Assembly (NCBI GenBank): GCA_009701575.1
Contig: WLJX01000002.1
Coordinates: 61,747 to 125,746 of the forward strand
DNA: 64,000 bases
Reading direction: 5' to 3'
DNA from: Actinomycetota bacterium
Lineage (GTDB): Bacteria; Actinomycetota; Actinomycetes; Nanopelagicales; Nanopelagicaceae
Part shown: positions 51,492 to 60,689 of the stretch, in pieces
Position numbering within the stretch: position 1 is the stretch's first letter
Layout: every line of letters starts with the position of its first letter
Notes under the pieces: generated by a model
Seen by the model: the letters and a program-made list of their open reading frames with translations, nothing else
Database searches by the model: none
Told to the model about the DNA's origin: nothing
Position numbers and translations under genes: made by a program

Positions 51492-52424
51492 TTATTTTTC
51501 AAAGCCATAGCGAGTCAACATTGAATAACCAATCGATGCGCGACGAACACGTTCGCGAGCGGTTGATTCAACTACGCCTTGGATATGAGTTCCAGATGGA
51601 TAAAGTCCTGGAGAATTTCGCACAGTGAACTTGAGATAAATCGGTGCAGCAACGCGAACCAAATCTGCAACTTCATAATGGCGAACTGGGCCACCGAAAT
51701 CATCTGGGCCTTCAACATAAACATCAACTGGAACATCTACTTGCGCGCGAATTGCAGCAATTTGTTGAAGTGAAAGATCGGTAGCAAGGTTCAAAGTTGA
51801 GGCACCCATTGAAACCATAAGCGCTGCAGTTGCTGGATTGTTGCAAGGCATCGCAACTGAAGTTTTAAGAATGAAATCACTTGGCAGATCGCCGTTGCGC
51901 TTGGCATCGCCAAGAACTTTTAGAAGTCCCATATCGCCAACTAGAACTGAGCGAATTCCAAGGTCTGCGCCATGTAGAACATCTTCAACTGCATAACGAA
52001 GTTGATCGCCACCACGAAGAGTTGGATTTGCTACACCGCCAGCAGATGAGAGAACTTGCTTTCCGATATCCCATGAAGCGCGTGGACCAACGAATAAACA
52101 GACTTCAATATTCTCACTCTTGCCGATTGCAACCATCTCTTTAATTTCAACATCGGTCTGCATCATGATTCCAGAACCCTGTGAAATACGGGCGACTGGC
52201 AACTTATATTTTTTTGCTTCTTCTAGGACGACTTTAAATGCAGCTGGACCTTCAACTGAAGGAATTTCAATCTTCCAACGTGAACCATCAGCAAAGCGCT
52301 TTGTAGATTCAGGTAGCCCATCAGCGTCACTGCTCTGAATATTCTGCTTGGCAAGAAGTGAAATTGATTTCTTCATTGGACCCTGGGGATCGCGAGTTGA
52401 TGGCCAGTTACTTGATTCGGTCAT
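51492..52424 (-). CDS. Peptidase-U32-like / TIM-barrel protein of unknown function
   Basis: Alternating alpha/beta pattern; 'VDVYVEGPDDFGGPVRHYEVADLVRVA', 'SVLVGDMGLLKVL' resembles U32-like segments; assignment from pattern only. Confidence 0.45.
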   Translation of the reverse strand: MTESSNWPSTRDPQGPMKKSISLLAKQNIQSSDADGLPESTKRFADGSRWKIEIPSVEGPAAFKVVLEEAKKYKLPVARISQGSGIMMQTDVEIKEMVAIGKSENIEVCLFVGPRASWDIGKQVLSSAGGVANPTLRGGDQLRYAVEDVLHGADLGIRSVLVGDMGLLKVLGDAKRNGDLPSDFILKTSVAMPCNNPATAALMVSMGASTLNLATDLSLQQIAAIRAQVDVPVDVYVEGPDDFGGPVRHYEVADLVRVAAPIYLKFTVRNSPGLYPSGTHIQGVVESTARERVRRASIGYSMLTRYGFEK

Positions 52425-52460
52425 TTCATTCCTTCTTATTAGTTGGTTTGGATAATTAAA

Positions 52461-53351
52461 TTAGTTGGGAAACAGGGTTGGAGCTACGCCTGGAACTTTA
52501 GGGGTACAGATGAAAGTTTTACCCCAATCGGCGCCAGCATCAGCAACGCCATCGTGCGCAGAGGTAATAATCATTTGTTCAAAGTTTGGTCCGACAAAAG
52601 CAGCGCTTGTAACCATCGGAACTGGCATTTGAATTTCATCAGTAATGTTGAAATCTTTATCGAAGCGACGCAGGCATGAACCACTCCAAAAGGCGACCCA
52701 GATTCCATCTTCAGAATCTATGCACATACCATCGGGCAATCCTTGTGAGTCATCAGTAACTCTCCAGCGAACTTTTCGGTTTGAAATCTCACCATTTGCA
52801 TAATCAAAAGTGTCGATCGATTTCGCAAGAGTGTCGATATAAAACATGGTTTTGCCATCGCTAGACCAAGCAATTCCATTACTTAACCAGACGCCATCTA
52901 AAACTTTTGTTAGCTTCGTTCCACCTTTATCAAGACGATAGAGCCCACAAGCACTTACATTCTCGGCCCATTCATATGGCATATTTCCTAAGAACAAATG
53001 GCCATCTGGCGCGACCTTTGCATCATTCCAACGATGTGGAAATTTTGGAATAGATTCATCGGCATCTACGAGAGTCGGTAACTTTGTTATCGAGCCATCT
53101 GAATTCTTACGGACTGGTCCATTTGCTGTTCCTAATATCTCTGAACCATCGGCGCATGGGATAACGAAGCCAACGTGTTCTGCCGTTTCATATGAACTTG
53201 TTGCGCCGGTTTTCAAATTTCGTTTGTGAACTAACTTGCCCATGATGTCGACCCACAATATTTCGGAGTTATCTGACCCGATGGCAACCGGGCCTTCACC
53301 GACCTGACAACGGCGCTCGTCCCAAACTTTAAGATTGACGTCATAACTCAT
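52461..53351 (-). CDS. SMP-30/gluconolactonase/LRE-family lactonase
   Basis: 'GEGPVAIGSDNSEILWVDIMGKLVHK', 'LSNGIAWSSDGKTMFYIDTLAKSIDTFDY', 'GLPDGMCIDSEDGIWVAFW'. Confidence 0.92.
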   Translation of the reverse strand: MSYDVNLKVWDERRCQVGEGPVAIGSDNSEILWVDIMGKLVHKRNLKTGATSSYETAEHVGFVIPCADGSEILGTANGPVRKNSDGSITKLPTLVDADESIPKFPHRWNDAKVAPDGHLFLGNMPYEWAENVSACGLYRLDKGGTKLTKVLDGVWLSNGIAWSSDGKTMFYIDTLAKSIDTFDYANGEISNRKVRWRVTDDSQGLPDGMCIDSEDGIWVAFWSGSCLRRFDKDFNITDEIQMPVPMVTSAAFVGPNFEQMIITSAHDGVADAGADWGKTFICTPKVPGVAPTLFPN

Positions 53352-53433
53352 ACGGGCACTATAAACGATGGGGCTAGTGGACTACTATCGGTTTAGAGAA
53401 GAATTTAAATAATGAGATGGAGATTTAGAACTG

Positions 53434-54201
53434 ATGGCCGCTTCGAACTTAACGAACTTTGCTGGGCAAGTTGTATTAGTGACCGGAGCCGCTAGCGGTA
53501 TCGGCAAGGCCGCCGCAGAGTTAATTGCAGAGCGCGATGGAACGGTAATTTGTCTAGATCTAAATGAGGCTGGGTTGAAAGCAACAGTTGCAGAGATAAC
53601 CGCGGCTGGTGGCACGGCAAGTTACAAAGTGTTGGATGTTTCATCACAATCCGGAGTAAAGAGCGTTGTCGCCGAAGTTTTGGCCGAACACGGTCAGATT
53701 CATGCGCTCGCAAATTCTGCGGGAATCTCCGGACCAACTGGCAAGCCAGTCGAAGAAGTTGAATGGGCTGCATTCCAGAAAACAATTGAAATTAATTTGT
53801 ACGGAACAGTTTGGTTGACTCAAGAGTTAATGCCATCGATGAAGGCAAATAAGTATGGCCGCATCGTTCACTTAGCATCAATCGCAGGCAAAGAAGGTAA
53901 CCCAGGAATGTCTGCCTACAACGCATCAAAGGCGGGCGTAATTGGTTTTGTTAAGGGTGTTGCAAAAGAGTGTGCAACATTTGGAGTCACAATTAATGCT
54001 GTTGCACCTGCGGTAATTCGCACACCAATTAATGAAACAGTTGCACCAGATGTTCAGGCATATATGGTTTCAAAAATTCCAGTTGGTCGTTTAGGTGAAC
54101 CAAATGAAGTCGCTGAAATTATCGCCTTTGCTGCATCTAAGGCCTGTTCATTCACAACTGGTTTCACCTTCGATGTTTCAGGTGGTCGGGCTACTTACTG
54201 A
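53434..54201 (+). CDS. SDR-family dehydrogenase (FabG-like)
   Basis: 'VLVTGAASGIGKAAAELIAERDG', 'YNASKAGVIGFVKGVAKE'. Confidence 0.92.
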   Translation: MAASNLTNFAGQVVLVTGAASGIGKAAAELIAERDGTVICLDLNEAGLKATVAEITAAGGTASYKVLDVSSQSGVKSVVAEVLAEHGQIHALANSAGISGPTGKPVEEVEWAAFQKTIEINLYGTVWLTQELMPSMKANKYGRIVHLASIAGKEGNPGMSAYNASKAGVIGFVKGVAKECATFGVTINAVAPAVIRTPINETVAPDVQAYMVSKIPVGRLGEPNEVAEIIAFAASKACSFTTGFTFDVSGGRATY

Positions 54202-55145
54202 TGGCAAAAAGTTACGACCTCTACACCTTTGGTGAAACGCTAGCGCTCTTTATGACAGTTGATTCCGATTCAGTTGTAACAGCAACGAATTATTCAATGA
54301 CGGCGGCTGGCACTGAAGCCAATGTTGCAGTTGCGGCGCACCAACTCGGACTAGATATCTTTTTCCAGACAAAACTTGGACCAGATGAACTTGGCGATGC
54401 AGTTCGCGATAAATTCTTAGAAGTCGGACTAAAAGCAGATCACTTCATTCGTTGTGAAAACTACACCGGAGCCTTAGTTCGCAATCACGGTGGCACCCAA
54501 CCATTTGTGAACACTTACCTGCGCAGATGCAGCGCTGGTTCAACATTTTCCCCAGCCGATGTAGACGAAGAGGTTTTGGCAAATTCGAAGTGGCTGCATG
54601 TAACTGGAATCAGCGTTTCTATTTCCGATAGCAGTAAAGCCGCAGTAATCCATGCAATCGAGATTGCGCGGAAAAATAAAGTGGGAATTAGCTTTGATTT
54701 AAATTATCGCAAAAAGCTTTGGAGTGAGAAGGAGGCCAGCACAGCACTTAACGCAATCATCAGAGATATAGATGTTGTTAGTGGTGGCGTCGATGAATAT
54801 GAAATTATCTTTGGATCGAAAGATCCAGAAGTAAACCTGGCAACTGTTGCAGCGCTTGGGGTAAAAACCGTAATTATGACTGCAGGTCCAGATGAGATGC
54901 GAATTTTGCATGATGGAACACGATTTAATTTCACACCACAAAAGGTAAAACTTGTTGACCCAGTTGGGTCTGGTGATGCTTTCATCTCGGGGACTATTTC
55001 TGGATTGATAGGCGGACTTTCAATTCAAGATGCGATTGCACAAGGTAGTAAATGTGGTGCCGCGGTTGCGGCAACGAGAGGCGATTGGGCCCTTATGATT
55101 ACAGGTAAGAGTGGCGTATTAATGAGTGGAGAAGTAAATGGCTAG
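54201..55145 (+). CDS. kdgK: PfkB-family kinase, 2-keto-3-deoxygluconate kinase-like
   Basis: 'TFGETLALFMTVDSDSV', 'GTEANVAVAAHQLG', 'DPVGSGDAFISGTISGLIGG'; next to aldolase. Confidence 0.82.
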   Translation: MAKSYDLYTFGETLALFMTVDSDSVVTATNYSMTAAGTEANVAVAAHQLGLDIFFQTKLGPDELGDAVRDKFLEVGLKADHFIRCENYTGALVRNHGGTQPFVNTYLRRCSAGSTFSPADVDEEVLANSKWLHVTGISVSISDSSKAAVIHAIEIARKNKVGISFDLNYRKKLWSEKEASTALNAIIRDIDVVSGGVDEYEIIFGSKDPEVNLATVAALGVKTVIMTAGPDEMRILHDGTRFNFTPQKVKLVDPVGSGDAFISGTISGLIGGLSIQDAIAQGSKCGAAVAATRGDWALMITGKSGVLMSGEVNG

Positions 55146-55767
55146 CAATAACAGTGAAGTTTCATTTGATTCCGGACTTGTTGGAATCATTCGTACTAAG
55201 ACCGCTGATGAGGCGCGTTCTGCTGCAAGTGCGCTAATTGCTGCCGGAGTTGATGTAATTGAATTTACAACCACAACCCCCGCAGTCTTTGATCTAATTG
55301 AAGAGTTCTCCTCCGATACATCAAATAAGTATGTGCATGTTGGTCTTGGTACTGCCATGACACGAGCACATGTTTTATCTGGAAAAGATGCTGGCGCAAA
55401 GTTTGTAATCTCACCGCATGTTTCGCAGGAAGTTATCGAAGCCACAAAACAGGCTGGTCTTATCTCAATTCCGGGTGTTGCCTCACCAACCGAAGTAGCC
55501 GATGCCCTTCGCTTTGGTGCAGATATGTTGAAATTCTTTCCAGCTTCATCACTCGGCCCGAATTATTTAAAATCAGTTCGCGATCCCTTTCCTGGGAATA
55601 CTTGGATGGCAACTGGTGGAATATCAATCGACACGGTTGAAGAGTGGGTCCTTGCAGGAGTATCTGGTTTTGGTCTAGGAAGCCCACTGTTGTCGGGTGG
55701 TCTTGCTGAAATTCCTAACCGGGTAGCAGAATTCAAGAGAGCCATAGCAAATGCGAAAGCAAAGTAG
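55138..55767 (+). CDS. eda: KDPG/KHG-type aldolase
   Basis: 'VGIIRTKTADEARSAASALIAAGVDVIEFTTTTPAV', 'FVISPHVSQEVIEATKQAGLISIPGVASPTEVADALRFGADMLKFFPAS'. Confidence 0.94.
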   Translation: MASNNSEVSFDSGLVGIIRTKTADEARSAASALIAAGVDVIEFTTTTPAVFDLIEEFSSDTSNKYVHVGLGTAMTRAHVLSGKDAGAKFVISPHVSQEVIEATKQAGLISIPGVASPTEVADALRFGADMLKFFPASSLGPNYLKSVRDPFPGNTWMATGGISIDTVEEWVLAGVSGFGLGSPLLSGGLAEIPNRVAEFKRAIANAKAK

Positions 55768-55777
55768 GAGGTAGGAA

Positions 55778-56536
55778 ATGAAACTTAAAGATCAACATAT
55801 TTTTGTCACTGGCGGGGCTGATGGAATTGGCCGTGCGGTTGTGCAAGATGCAGCAGATGCTGGTGCGAAAGTTTCATTCTGCGATTTAAATATTGAAAAG
55901 GGCAAAGCATATGAGAGCGAGTTAAAAGCGGCAGGCCATCGCGCTTTTTTCATCCCAGGAAATGTTGGCGTTGTTGCCCAAATGCAGGAAGTGCACGCAG
56001 CTATTGTTAAAGAATTTGGCGATGTAAACGGTGTTGTAAACAATGCTGGGCGAAATGCATATTACGATCCCGTCGAAATGACTGAAGCCGAATGGGATGA
56101 TTTTATGAACGTCGATTTCAAAAGTATTTGGGTGACTGCGAAGTTGTGTCTGCCCGCAATGCGTAAGGCGAAGAAGGGTGCGATTGTAAATCTCTCATCT
56201 ATTCACGCCCGAATGTCGTATCCAAATTATTTTCCATATGCCGCTGCTAAATCTGGAATCTTAGGATTAACTCGAAACTTAGCGCTGGATGAAGCTAAGC
56301 ATGGCATTCGTGTTAATGCGGTACTACCTGGATTTACTTTGACCCCTCTGGTTGAGGATTACTTTGTTAAGAATCCAGAGAAGCGAGGCGAAGCACTTGC
56401 TGTTCAACCTATGGGACGCATGGCCCAGCCAATTGAGATTGCAAGGGTTATTACATTTCTATTATCGGATGATGCCTCATTTGTTAATGGCGCTGATTGG
56501 GTAATTGACGGCGGCTTATCTCAAAGATTCGCTTAA
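55778..56536 (+). CDS. SDR-family dehydrogenase
   Basis: 'IFVTGGADGIGRAVVQDAADAGAKVSFCDLN', 'YAAAKSGILGLTRNLALDEA'. Confidence 0.92.
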   Translation: MKLKDQHIFVTGGADGIGRAVVQDAADAGAKVSFCDLNIEKGKAYESELKAAGHRAFFIPGNVGVVAQMQEVHAAIVKEFGDVNGVVNNAGRNAYYDPVEMTEAEWDDFMNVDFKSIWVTAKLCLPAMRKAKKGAIVNLSSIHARMSYPNYFPYAAAKSGILGLTRNLALDEAKHGIRVNAVLPGFTLTPLVEDYFVKNPEKRGEALAVQPMGRMAQPIEIARVITFLLSDDASFVNGADWVIDGGLSQRFA

Positions 56537-57531
56537 TTAATAGTTAAAGCAATCTTGCCACGGGGCGCCGGTGCAGATTTAAGCGCCTCTATCGCCTCGT
56601 TAAAATCGCTCAATTTGAATTTATGTGTCACTAAATATCCCAAATCCAATTCACCAGAGTTAAACATTGCAACTGTTTTCTCCCAAGCAGCCAGAGATGA
56701 ACCAAAAGAGCCGATGATATTTAGGTCGCCGTTGATTACATCATCAACAACAATTGCAGCAGTTTTCTGATGTCCTGGATAACCCAACAGTAAAAGCGTG
56801 CCGCCTCTAACAAGTTGGCCAATTGCAGTGCTGATGCGAGTTGGTGCGCCCGCCGCTTCAATAATTAGATCGTACTTTTCTGTAGTTGCTTCGGTAAGAA
56901 ATAAATCTACACCTGCCGCCTTAGCAATCTCATTCTGGCCAGCTTTAAGTCCAAGCATGTGAATTAACTTTGGCTTATAAGTTTTTGCCATAGTCGCTGC
57001 AATCAACGCAATAGTGCCATCACCAATAATTAATATCTTGGCATCCGTTTTCGGATTAGCCTTCATAAAAGCTTGAGTTACTACTGCAGTTGGTTCGGCA
57101 AGCACTGCTGATTCATCTGAAACGTTTTCGCCAACAACATGGGCAAGCCATGCTGGCACGGTGATTAAATCTGCTGCTGCCCCTGGTCTTGTAAATCCAA
57201 TTTCATCGTAGATTAAACAGCGGTTGGTATCACCATTCTTACATTCAAAACATTCCTTGCAGGGAATTATTCCAGTTACAACAACTCGTGAACCAATTGC
57301 AGGTTCGCTAACTCCAGCGCCATGCCCAATTACTTTTCCGGCCCATTCATGACCTAGAGATGCTGGGTACTTAACAAAAGCAGGGTCACCATCACCGCTG
57401 ATTATTTCTAAATCTGTTCCGCAAATGCCGGCAGCAATTGGGGCGACTAATAACTCGCCTGGGCCTGCAACGGGATCTGCAACATCTACTAGCTTTGCAG
57501 TTCCATCGCCTGTTGTTATTAGTGATTTCAT
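56533..57531 (-). CDS. Zinc-dependent MDR alcohol/polyol dehydrogenase
   Basis: 'GICGTDLEIISGD', 'SLGHEWAGKVIGHGAGV', 'CKECFECKNGDTNRC' structural-zinc Cys cluster. Confidence 0.93.
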   Translation of the reverse strand: MKSLITTGDGTAKLVDVADPVAGPGELLVAPIAAGICGTDLEIISGDGDPAFVKYPASLGHEWAGKVIGHGAGVSEPAIGSRVVVTGIIPCKECFECKNGDTNRCLIYDEIGFTRPGAAADLITVPAWLAHVVGENVSDESAVLAEPTAVVTQAFMKANPKTDAKILIIGDGTIALIAATMAKTYKPKLIHMLGLKAGQNEIAKAAGVDLFLTEATTEKYDLIIEAAGAPTRISTAIGQLVRGGTLLLLGYPGHQKTAAIVVDDVINGDLNIIGSFGSSLAAWEKTVAMFNSGELDLGYLVTHKFKLSDFNEAIEALKSAPAPRGKIALTIN

Positions 57532-57564
57532 AGTTGCAGGAAATACTATGAGTAGACTCCCAAC

Positions 57565-59289
57565 ATGTCTAACTTGCGCAGTAGCGAGTGGTTCTCTGGT
57601 GATGACGAGGTCGCCCTCTCACACCGGGTTGTTATGGCATCTATTGGCCATGAAATTGATGTAAATAATTCAAAACCAATTATTGGAATTGCGGATTCCT
57701 CAAGCGATTTAAATCCATGCAATCTTCCGCTTCGTGCTTTCATTCCAGAAATTGAACGTGGAATTATTGAAGCCGGCGGCATACCAGTTGTCTTCCCGGT
57801 TATGTCTTTGGGCGAAGATTTAATGAAGCCAAGTGCAATGCTCTATCGAAATATGTTATCGATGGAAGTCGAGGAGTATCTCCGTTCATATCCATTAGAT
57901 GGCGTAGTTCTATTAGCAAATTGTGACAAGAGCGTTCCAGGTGCATTGATGGGCGCAATCAGCACAGACTTGCCAACAATAATGTTTACGGCAGGAGCAA
58001 GACCCGTTGCAGAGTTTCGCGGAAAGCCAATTGGTACGGGCACAGATTTGTGGCGGATGTGGTCGGATTACCGAGCAAAGAAGATTAGCGAAGAGCAATG
58101 GAAAGAATTTGAGGGTTGCTTAAATTGTGGTTTGGGTTCATGCAACACAATGGGAACAGCATCATCAGTTGCAATGATGGTTGAAGCACTTGGGTTATCA
58201 CTTCCTGGAACTTCGGTTATTCCCGAGAACGATCCGGCTCGCAAAGTTGTGGCCTTTGATTCTGGACGCGAGATTGTAAAGATGGTTAACGAAGAGATTA
58301 TTCCTTCGAAAATATTAACGCCGGCTGCTTTTAGAAATGCCATGCGGGTTTTGCATGCATGTGGTGGATCTACAAATGCCATCATTCATCTTCTTGCAAT
58401 CTCTGGACGTATCGACGGCGGATTGACACTTAGCGCTATAAATGAACTTGGAACAGGTCTGGCGGTTATCGCCGACGTTGAACCATCGGGCGCGAAGTTG
58501 ATTCAAGATTTTAATCAGGCCGGTGGTCTACCCGCATTAATCGCCAATTGTGGTGAAGCCTTTGAATTAGATGAACAAACACTTATTGGTAAGAGCTGGC
58601 GGGAAATAGTTAAGGGTGTTGTAGTTAAAAATAAAACTATTCGCACACTTGAAGATCCGATTTACCCCGCGGCCGCCTTTGCTGTAGTTAAAGGAAATCT
58701 CGCACCTAATGGCGCAGTAATAAAAGTTTCCGCGGCCTCTGAAGATCTACTTTCACATACTGGACCGGCTGTTGTATTTCATGGGTATGCAGATATGCGT
58801 ACTCGAATTGATGACCCTACTTTAAACATTACAAAAGATTCAGTTTTGGTGTTACGTGATTGTGGTCCAGTTGGAGTTCCAGGAATGCCCGAATGGGGAA
58901 TGATTCCGGTGCCCAAGAATCTAATTGAAGCTGGTGTTACAGATATGGTTCGAATCTCTGATGCTCGGATGAGCGGAACTTCTTTTGGAACTTGCGTGCT
59001 GCATGTTTCACCAGAATCAGCAATTGGTGGACCTCTTGCGCTAATCCAAGATGGCGATCAAATTAAATTAGATGTAAATAGCGCAAGCCTTGAATTATTA
59101 GTTTCCGAGACGGAGCTCGAAGCACGTCGGGCTAAATGGCAAGCGCCAGTAAGCAAACATTTACGTGGGTGGCCGGCGTTGTATCAATCACATGTCATGC
59201 AGGCCGATCTTGGTTGTGACCTCGATTTCTTACGTCCGAATAGCAAGATTGAGCGCAAATTCGTGCCACCAGTTGTTGGAAGATCTTAA
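57565..59289 (+). CDS. IlvD/Edd-family sugar-acid dehydratase (paralogue 2)
   Basis: 'PIIGIADSSSDLNPCNLPL', 'LLANCDKSVPGALMGA', 'GLGSCNTMGTASSVAMMVEALG'. Confidence 0.93.
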   Translation: MSNLRSSEWFSGDDEVALSHRVVMASIGHEIDVNNSKPIIGIADSSSDLNPCNLPLRAFIPEIERGIIEAGGIPVVFPVMSLGEDLMKPSAMLYRNMLSMEVEEYLRSYPLDGVVLLANCDKSVPGALMGAISTDLPTIMFTAGARPVAEFRGKPIGTGTDLWRMWSDYRAKKISEEQWKEFEGCLNCGLGSCNTMGTASSVAMMVEALGLSLPGTSVIPENDPARKVVAFDSGREIVKMVNEEIIPSKILTPAAFRNAMRVLHACGGSTNAIIHLLAISGRIDGGLTLSAINELGTGLAVIADVEPSGAKLIQDFNQAGGLPALIANCGEAFELDEQTLIGKSWREIVKGVVVKNKTIRTLEDPIYPAAAFAVVKGNLAPNGAVIKVSAASEDLLSHTGPAVVFHGYADMRTRIDDPTLNITKDSVLVLRDCGPVGVPGMPEWGMIPVPKNLIEAGVTDMVRISDARMSGTSFGTCVLHVSPESAIGGPLALIQDGDQIKLDVNSASLELLVSETELEARRAKWQAPVSKHLRGWPALYQSHVMQADLGCDLDFLRPNSKIERKFVPPVVGRS

Positions 59290-59363
59290 GAATTCATTGG
59301 TAAAGCATGGGTTTTTTTCGTCCAACGCAATAAAGTTCGTCAACCACTACTACAGGAGGATCA

Positions 59364-60647
59364 ATGCGTAGAAAGTCACTTCTCGCTGGCGCACTTGCTT
59401 TTGCAATTGCAGCCACCGGAGTCGGAATGAATATCCAGTCTGCTAACGCAGCAACAACAATTACGATTTGGCACAACTTGGGAACTACCCAGAATGCTGA
59501 AGCAGTTAAGGCACTTACTTCTGCTTACACAAAGGCAAATCCATCAGTTACATTTAAATTAGTTGATCAACCTGGCGATAATTATTTCGCACTTTTGCAA
59601 TCAGCAGCCATCTCAAAGAAGGGCCCAGATTTGGCTCTTATGTGGACCGGCTTATTTGCACTTCAATATAAGAGTTACCTACAAAACTTAAAGGGTAAAG
59701 TCTCAGATGCTGCGCTAGCTCGTGAAGGTTCACTGAGCTGGTCATCTCCAAACTTTGATGCAAAGAATGGACCTTACGTAATGCCACTAGATCGCCAGTT
59801 CTATATTGGCTTCTATAACAAGGCAGCATTCAAAAAGGCTGGAGTTGCAACTGTTCCAGCAACTTGGAATGAACTTTATGCTGCATGCGGCAAGCTAAAG
59901 AGCGCTGGATACACCCCACTTGTTTACGGTAACGGTGGCCAGAGCCTCGGTGCTTTGTATTACCCATGGTATGACGCAAGTTATATCGCAATCGGACAAT
60001 CTTCAGTTTCAGGTCTACGCGATCTTTACAGCGGAAAGAATCAATGGGATTCAAAAGCAAATCTAGATTCATACGGCAAGTACGCAGCACTTAAGTCAAA
60101 GGGTTGCACAAACACTGACGTACTAACTAAGACCAATAACGTTGAAGATTTCATTGGTGGCAAAGCCGCAATGATCATTGACGGAACTTGGGATACTCAG
60201 AAGTTCACAGATGCAATGAAGACAAATGTTGCAGCATTCGTTCCACCATTCTCAGATAAGCCAATCAAGGGCGTTGTCGAGTTTGCGGGACAAGGACTTG
60301 CAATGACTAACTACTCAAAGAACCAAGCTGCAGCCAGCAAGTTCTTAGAGTTCATGACAACTGATGAAGCGGCAAAGATTCTTGATGGTGTTGGCTTAAT
60401 TCCAAACATTTCAGGATCGAAGACAACCAATCCTGTTAACCAACAGATGTTGGACTTCGCTGCGAAGCAGAGCTTCGTACGCTATCCAATGCTAGATAAC
60501 GTGCTGCAAGGCGACGTTGTTGATGCTGGTAACAAGATCATCCCAGCAATTCTTGGTGGAAAGACCAAGGCTGCCGATGGCTTGAAGCAGATGGCCCAAG
60601 TTTGGAAAGCACTTCCCGCTGCAAAGCGCGGCGCTTCTTATAACTAA
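59364..60647 (+). CDS. Carbohydrate ABC transporter substrate-binding protein
   Basis: Signal peptide, 'TITIWHNLGTTQNAEAVKALTSAYTKANPSVTFKLV'; permeases follow. Confidence 0.93.
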   Translation: MRRKSLLAGALAFAIAATGVGMNIQSANAATTITIWHNLGTTQNAEAVKALTSAYTKANPSVTFKLVDQPGDNYFALLQSAAISKKGPDLALMWTGLFALQYKSYLQNLKGKVSDAALAREGSLSWSSPNFDAKNGPYVMPLDRQFYIGFYNKAAFKKAGVATVPATWNELYAACGKLKSAGYTPLVYGNGGQSLGALYYPWYDASYIAIGQSSVSGLRDLYSGKNQWDSKANLDSYGKYAALKSKGCTNTDVLTKTNNVEDFIGGKAAMIIDGTWDTQKFTDAMKTNVAAFVPPFSDKPIKGVVEFAGQGLAMTNYSKNQAAASKFLEFMTTDEAAKILDGVGLIPNISGSKTTNPVNQQMLDFAAKQSFVRYPMLDNVLQGDVVDAGNKIIPAILGGKTKAADGLKQMAQVWKALPAAKRGASYN

Positions 60648-60689
60648 TTAAACCTAGTTGTAAGTAGCAATCCTGTAAGTAGATATGAC

